A stretch of 24,260 nucleotides of DNA from positions 1-24,260 of the forward strand of contig JAUJME010000006.1 in assembly GCA_030447005.1 (NCBI GenBank). Direction: 5' to 3'. The stretch comes from Solirubrobacteraceae bacterium. Lineage in GTDB: Bacteria; Actinomycetota; Thermoleophilia; Solirubrobacterales; Solirubrobacteraceae. Positions 20,726-24,260 of this stretch are shown here, piece after piece (position 1 is the first letter of the stretch; each line of letters begins with the position of its first letter). The translations under genes and the position numbers were made by a program. The notes under the pieces are model-generated. The model was not told the DNA's origin. It saw nothing but the letters and a program-made list of their open reading frames with translations, and ran no database searches.

Positions 20726-23700
20726 GTGCTGCTCGCAAAGTCCGTCACGGCCCGCGCCGCGTTGCTGTTCTTCGTGTCCCTCTGCCTGGTGGCGCCCGGC
20801 GGGGCGCATGCCGCGCCGGGCGATCTCGATCCCGGCTTCGGCGACGGCGGAGCGAAGTGGTTGCACCCCGACGGCTATGAGCGGGCTTCAGGCTCGGGCG
20901 CGGTCACCGCCGTCCGGCAGTCCGACGGGAAGACGCTCTTCGTCGGCACGTCGCGCGGCACCGACCTCAGCACCGAGGACAAGCGCGTCACGTTCATGCG
21001 GCTCACCGGCGACGGTCAGGTCGACACCTCTTACGGAGACGGAGGTGTGCTGCGCCTCCCGGCGGCCTACGGCCGGGACCTCGAGGACGCCGTCGGACTC
21101 CCCGACGGCGATGTCGTGCTGCTCACGGGCCAGGTTGGCACGGACTGGACCAGGTACGGGCTCGCGCGCATCAACCCGGACGGCACCCCCGACGCGTCAT
21201 TCGGCGGCGGCGACGGTCTCATCCTCACGGGCTATGACGCCTTCAGCGCCCCGAAGCGGACGCACTCGAGCGCGTCGGGCCGGGTCCTCTCGCTGCAGGG
21301 CGCCGATCGCCTGGTCGTCGCTGCTTCGCTCGTCTCCTACAACGATCAGTACAACTCCTCGTCGTTCCTGCACGAGACGGGGATCGCCCGCTACGACCTG
21401 GCCGGCGATCTCGACCTGGCGTTCGGCACGAACGGCGCGACGATCCTGGCCCCGGCGGAGGGCCACCAGGCATTCGGCAACATCAGGGGCCTGGCCGCCG
21501 AGCCCGCCGGCGGCAAGCTCCTGGTCGTCGAGGAGTTCCTCGTCGGCACCAGCGAGCGCGTCGGCCTCCACCGCCTCGACGAGGACGGGACGCCCGACGC
21601 CACGTTCGGCACGGGCGGCGTCGTGATCCCCCGCATGCGGCCGGATGTCGCCGACACCGACACGGTCGACGTGTCCGAGCGCGGCGAAGCCGTCCTGGCG
21701 CTGCCGGGCGGGGACATCGCGGTCGCCGGCGGCGCCGTCGTGGCCGAGCAGCACAAGCCGACGAAGCAGGCCGGCGCCATCGTGCGCCTCGACGCCCAGG
21801 GGGACCCGGTCGCGGGCTTCGGGTCCGGAGGCGTGGTCCTCGCGGGGGACGCGGAGGGCTGGCGCAGCTTCACCGCCCTCGCGCTGGTCGGCGGGGCGAT
21901 CTACGCCGCCGGCCCGACCCAGGGCTTCGACGAGTCGGGGCAGCCGGCGGGCTGGCAGTCGACCCGGGTCTGGCTCGCCCGTGCGGGTGACGCCGGCCTC
22001 GATGCCTCGTTCGGTAGCGACGGGCTCGCCCTCGGCGCAGGCCTGCATGAGGTGCATGACCTCCTCGACGCAGGCAACGGGTTCATCCTGATGGCCTCGC
22101 AGCGCAACAACGGCGACGCCGAGTGGGCGGCCGCGCGCCATGACATCCAGGACTCCCGCCAGCCCGTCAACGCCGAGCGTCCCCGCGTCGAGGGCCCGCA
22201 TGGCGACCTGACCGTCGGCGCCGGGGAGACCGCAACCGCGCACGACGGCGCGTGGCACTACGGCGCCGAGCTGACGCGCCGGTGGCAGCGATGCCCGGAG
22301 GCGCGTCAGAGCGAGGCGCCGGCCACGGACGGCAACTGCGCGGACATCCCGTCCGCCACCGGCCTCACCTACGTGGTCCAGGACGCCGACAAGGGCAAGC
22401 ACCTCCGTGTCGTGGTCACCAACACCAGTGGCCAGTACACGGCCACTGCGGCTTCGCACACCGCTGACGTCCCCGATCCCGCCACGCCGCCCGCCTTCAC
22501 GAGCGGCCCGGACGTGACGCCGGCCGGGATGGTCCCGGCAGGCACGACGGTCCGCGCGAAGTGGGCCGCCTCGGGGACGCAGCCGCTTACTGCCGAGGTC
22601 CGCTGGTTCCGGTGCCCCACGGCGACGGACGGCCCGTGTGCCCCTGTGCCGTCCGACGACACGGCCGACGACGCCTACGAGACGTCGAGCGGCGACGTCG
22701 GCTCCTACATGCGCGCCATCGTCGCGCTCAAGGGCAAGGGCGGGTACGTCTCGAAGGAGACGGCGAACGCCACCGGCGTGTCGGCCGATACGGGGCAGCA
22801 GGCGCCCAAGGCGACGTCCGCCCCCACCATCGCGCCCGGCGGCTCGGTGACGGAGGGCACGACGCTCGAGCGCACCTCCGACGGCCAGTGGGATCAGGGC
22901 GACCTCCTCTACGGCCACCGCTGGGAGCGGTGTGACGGCGACCGCTGCAGCGCCATCCCCGGGGCAGCGTCGGCGAGTTACGCGACCACGGCCGCCGACG
23001 CCGGCAGGAGCGTCCGCCTCGTGGTGGAGGCCCGGCACGGCGACGGCCCGGTCGGCACCGCCGCGTCCGCCGCGACCGCGGTGACCGCCAAGCCGGCCGC
23101 GAAGCCCGACCCCAAGCCCGATCCCAAGCCGGACCCCAAGCCGGAGGCCAGGCCGGAGGCCAGGCCCGCGAACCCGTTCGGCCTGACCGGGACCGTCGTC
23201 TACCAGGACACGACGGGCACCAAGGCGATGCCGGACGTGCGCGGGCTCCAGGTCGACGCGGCCAAGGAGCGCATCGAGCAGGCCGGGATCCACGCCAGCA
23301 TCGACGTGCTGGAGACGACCCGCAAGAAGCCGCTGAAGCTGGCCGGCAAGGCGCAGCTCGACATCGGCGACGTCAGCGGCCAGTCGATCTCAGGCGGCAC
23401 CCAGGTGACCTCGGGGATCGGCACCCCCAAGGCGATCCGCCTCGTCACGGAGGCCGGGCCGAAGGCGACGAAGGCCACCGGCGGTCCGTTCGGCCCGGTC
23501 TGCACCGGCAAGGCGGCGCGCGACGACCTCAAGGGCCTCGGCCTCGGTGAGGTCCTCGACCTGCTCAAGGCCAAGAGGTGCACACGGGTCGAGGTCGACT
23601 ACAAGGTGTCGGGGAGCGCCAAGGACGTGGAGGTGCGCAAGGCGGTCAAGGACGGCAAGGAGCTCGAGCTCCAGGTCGTCGTCCCGGCCAACCCGGCGCG

Positions 23701-24260
23701 TCTCGACCTGACGGCGATCTTCCGTCAGGGGGCGTTCAACGGCCGCCCGAGCTTCGGTCAGGAGGACTGGGCGCTGACGGCGGACGCCATGAACGTCATG
23801 GGGATCCAGGTCGTCAACCGCGCGGGCAAGACGGTCGACGGGGCCGACATCTTCGTCGACGCCTCGAAGGTCGGCGCCGATGATCTCGACGGCTCGGCGC
23901 GCGGCGGCGTGTACGTCACCGGCTTCAAGCCGACGAAGGCCGGGATCGCCAACGTCCTGGTCTCGCAGCGCGACAGCGCAGGCAACCGGATCTTCGGGTT
24001 CGCCCGCTTTTCGGTGGTCGACCGCAGGGCCCCGTTCACCTCGATCGACGGCCGGCGCTACACGCAGAAGGGGGCGCTCGCGGCCGGCGGCGCGCGCGCG
24101 TCGGGGATCAGGGAGGTCTTCGCGGCGCTCGGCCAGCTGGCCCAGAGCCTCGGTGCGGGTGTGTCGAAGCTGTTCAGCGGGGTCGTCTCCGAGCAGACCA
24201 TCTCGACCGCCGCCAAGCAGAACGTCGGCCTGGCGCAGCTCTCGCTCGGCAACATCCTCA
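20726..24260 (+). CDS. Large secreted mosaic protein: delta-60 repeats, Ig-like modules, PASTA-like domain (3' end outside window)
   Basis: GTG 20726 opens a frame with no stop to the window edge, at least 1178 residues. A Sec signal peptide (about 1-31, ending GGAHAA) starts it. Seven delta-60 repeats follow, each marked by a DxxFGxxG-type motif at about residues 35, 100, 155, 230, 290, 361 and 425; these probably form a beta-propeller. Three Ig-like modules of about 107 residues come next, each with an RWxRC strand (tryptophans 520, 627, 733) and later cysteines likely in disulphides. Then a KPDP/RPEA linker (about 793-815) and a PASTA-like domain starting MPDVRGL (835). A second similar segment around 915-980 and an Ig-like region with RAGKTVDGADIF follow. 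It should be exported and may bind cell wall or surface polymers. Homologous domains are known; the combination and role are not known to me. Confidence 0.85.
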   Translation, partial: MLLAKSVTARAALLFFVSLCLVAPGGAHAAPGDLDPGFGDGGAKWLHPDGYERASGSGAVTAVRQSDGKTLFVGTSRGTDLSTEDKRVTFMRLTGDGQVDTSYGDGGVLRLPAAYGRDLEDAVGLPDGDVVLLTGQVGTDWTRYGLARINPDGTPDASFGGGDGLILTGYDAFSAPKRTHSSASGRVLSLQGADRLVVAASLVSYNDQYNSSSFLHETGIARYDLAGDLDLAFGTNGATILAPAEGHQAFGNIRGLAAEPAGGKLLVVEEFLVGTSERVGLHRLDEDGTPDATFGTGGVVIPRMRPDVADTDTVDVSERGEAVLALPGGDIAVAGGAVVAEQHKPTKQAGAIVRLDAQGDPVAGFGSGGVVLAGDAEGWRSFTALALVGGAIYAAGPTQGFDESGQPAGWQSTRVWLARAGDAGLDASFGSDGLALGAGLHEVHDLLDAGNGFILMASQRNNGDAEWAAARHDIQDSRQPVNAERPRVEGPHGDLTVGAGETATAHDGAWHYGAELTRRWQRCPEARQSEAPATDGNCADIPSATGLTYVVQDADKGKHLRVVVTNTSGQYTATAASHTADVPDPATPPAFTSGPDVTPAGMVPAGTTVRAKWAASGTQPLTAEVRWFRCPTATDGPCAPVPSDDTADDAYETSSGDVGSYMRAIVALKGKGGYVSKETANATGVSADTGQQAPKATSAPTIAPGGSVTEGTTLERTSDGQWDQGDLLYGHRWERCDGDRCSAIPGAASASYATTAADAGRSVRLVVEARHGDGPVGTAASAATAVTAKPAAKPDPKPDPKPDPKPEARPEARPANPFGLTGTVVYQDTTGTKAMPDVRGLQVDAAKERIEQAGIHASIDVLETTRKKPLKLAGKAQLDIGDVSGQSISGGTQVTSGIGTPKAIRLVTEAGPKATKATGGPFGPVCTGKAARDDLKGLGLGEVLDLLKAKRCTRVEVDYKVSGSAKDVEVRKAVKDGKELELQVVVPANPARLDLTAIFRQGAFNGRPSFGQEDWALTADAMNVMGIQVVNRAGKTVDGADIFVDASKVGADDLDGSARGGVYVTGFKPTKAGIANVLVSQRDSAGNRIFGFARFSVVDRRAPFTSIDGRRYTQKGALAAGGARASGIREVFAALGQLAQSLGAGVSKLFSGVVSEQTISTAAKQNVGLAQLSLGNIL
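23102..23169 (+). repeat. Proline-rich tandem repeat linker (KPDP and KPEA/RPEA units)
   Basis: Near-identical 12-base units encode KPDP three times and then KPEA/RPEA-type units. The segment separates the Ig-like and PASTA-like parts of the secreted protein and probably works as a stiff spacer across or out of the cell wall. Confidence 0.75.

Noticed and set aside
21197..23293. 698-codon minus-strand open frame
   Set aside because: Opposite the secreted repeat protein, which has a signal peptide, ribosome site, repeats and domains; the minus frame has none.
1..24260. tRNA, rRNA, CRISPR array, transposase or prophage genes
   Set aside because: Read through for cloverleaf-like segments, regularly spaced repeats and integrase or transposase motifs; none found.

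Overview
The window is very GC-rich, densely coding DNA with strong G/C bias at third codon positions, frequent GTG starts (plus apparent TTG and CTG starts) and recurrent 4-base ATGA/GTGA gene overlaps. The gene content points to a high-GC actinobacterium: an actinobacterial-type inositol-1-phosphate synthase beside a CDP-alcohol phosphatidyltransferase, and a large secreted protein combining delta-60 repeats with RWxRC Ig-like modules. A Thermoleophilia/Solirubrobacterales-like lineage is my best guess, by inference only. I saw no tRNA, rRNA, CRISPR array, insertion sequence or replication origin.

Layout. 1-3567 (+): the end of a helical protein, an ABC-F ATPase whose real start is probably a CTG at 303, a TRAM/RlmD-like rRNA methyltransferase lacking the usual Fe-S cysteines, and a 71-aa orphan. 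3572-4369 (-): an alpha/beta-hydrolase, followed by a stretch holding a 28-codon signal-peptide ORF that stops at once. 4683-5627 (+): an NAD(P)H:quinone-oxidoreductase-like enzyme. 5650-6310 (-): a decayed two-TM gene with one in-frame stop and two frameshifts. 6499-7644 (+): a three-gene cobalt-type nitrile hydratase locus whose beta subunit is split in two. 7648-11229 (-): response regulator, histidine kinase and two membrane proteins in one operon. 11296-12178 (-): a 59-aa zinc-binding protein and a divergent uracil-DNA-glycosylase-like Fe-S protein.

12181-18854 (-): the most interesting block. In transcription order it holds a membrane-anchored CAP protein, a polytopic GT-C-like protein, a PAP2 (Aur1-like) enzyme, a CDP-alcohol phosphatidyltransferase, inositol-1-phosphate synthase, and a fusion of a degenerate PimA-like glycosyltransferase with a PHP phosphoesterase. 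Together these could make inositol-1-phosphate, attach it to lipid, and process or glycosylate the product. 19025-20640 (+): a PfkB sugar kinase overlapping endonuclease III. 20726-24260 (+): the first 1178 codons of a giant secreted mosaic protein, running off the window.

A recurring regulatory pattern is visible. Many first-of-operon genes carry a TAnnnT hexamer (often TAGCAT or TACGCT) 6-9 bases before the start codon and no Shine-Dalgarno, which suggests leaderless transcription. Several internal and secreted-protein genes have clear GGAGG sites instead.
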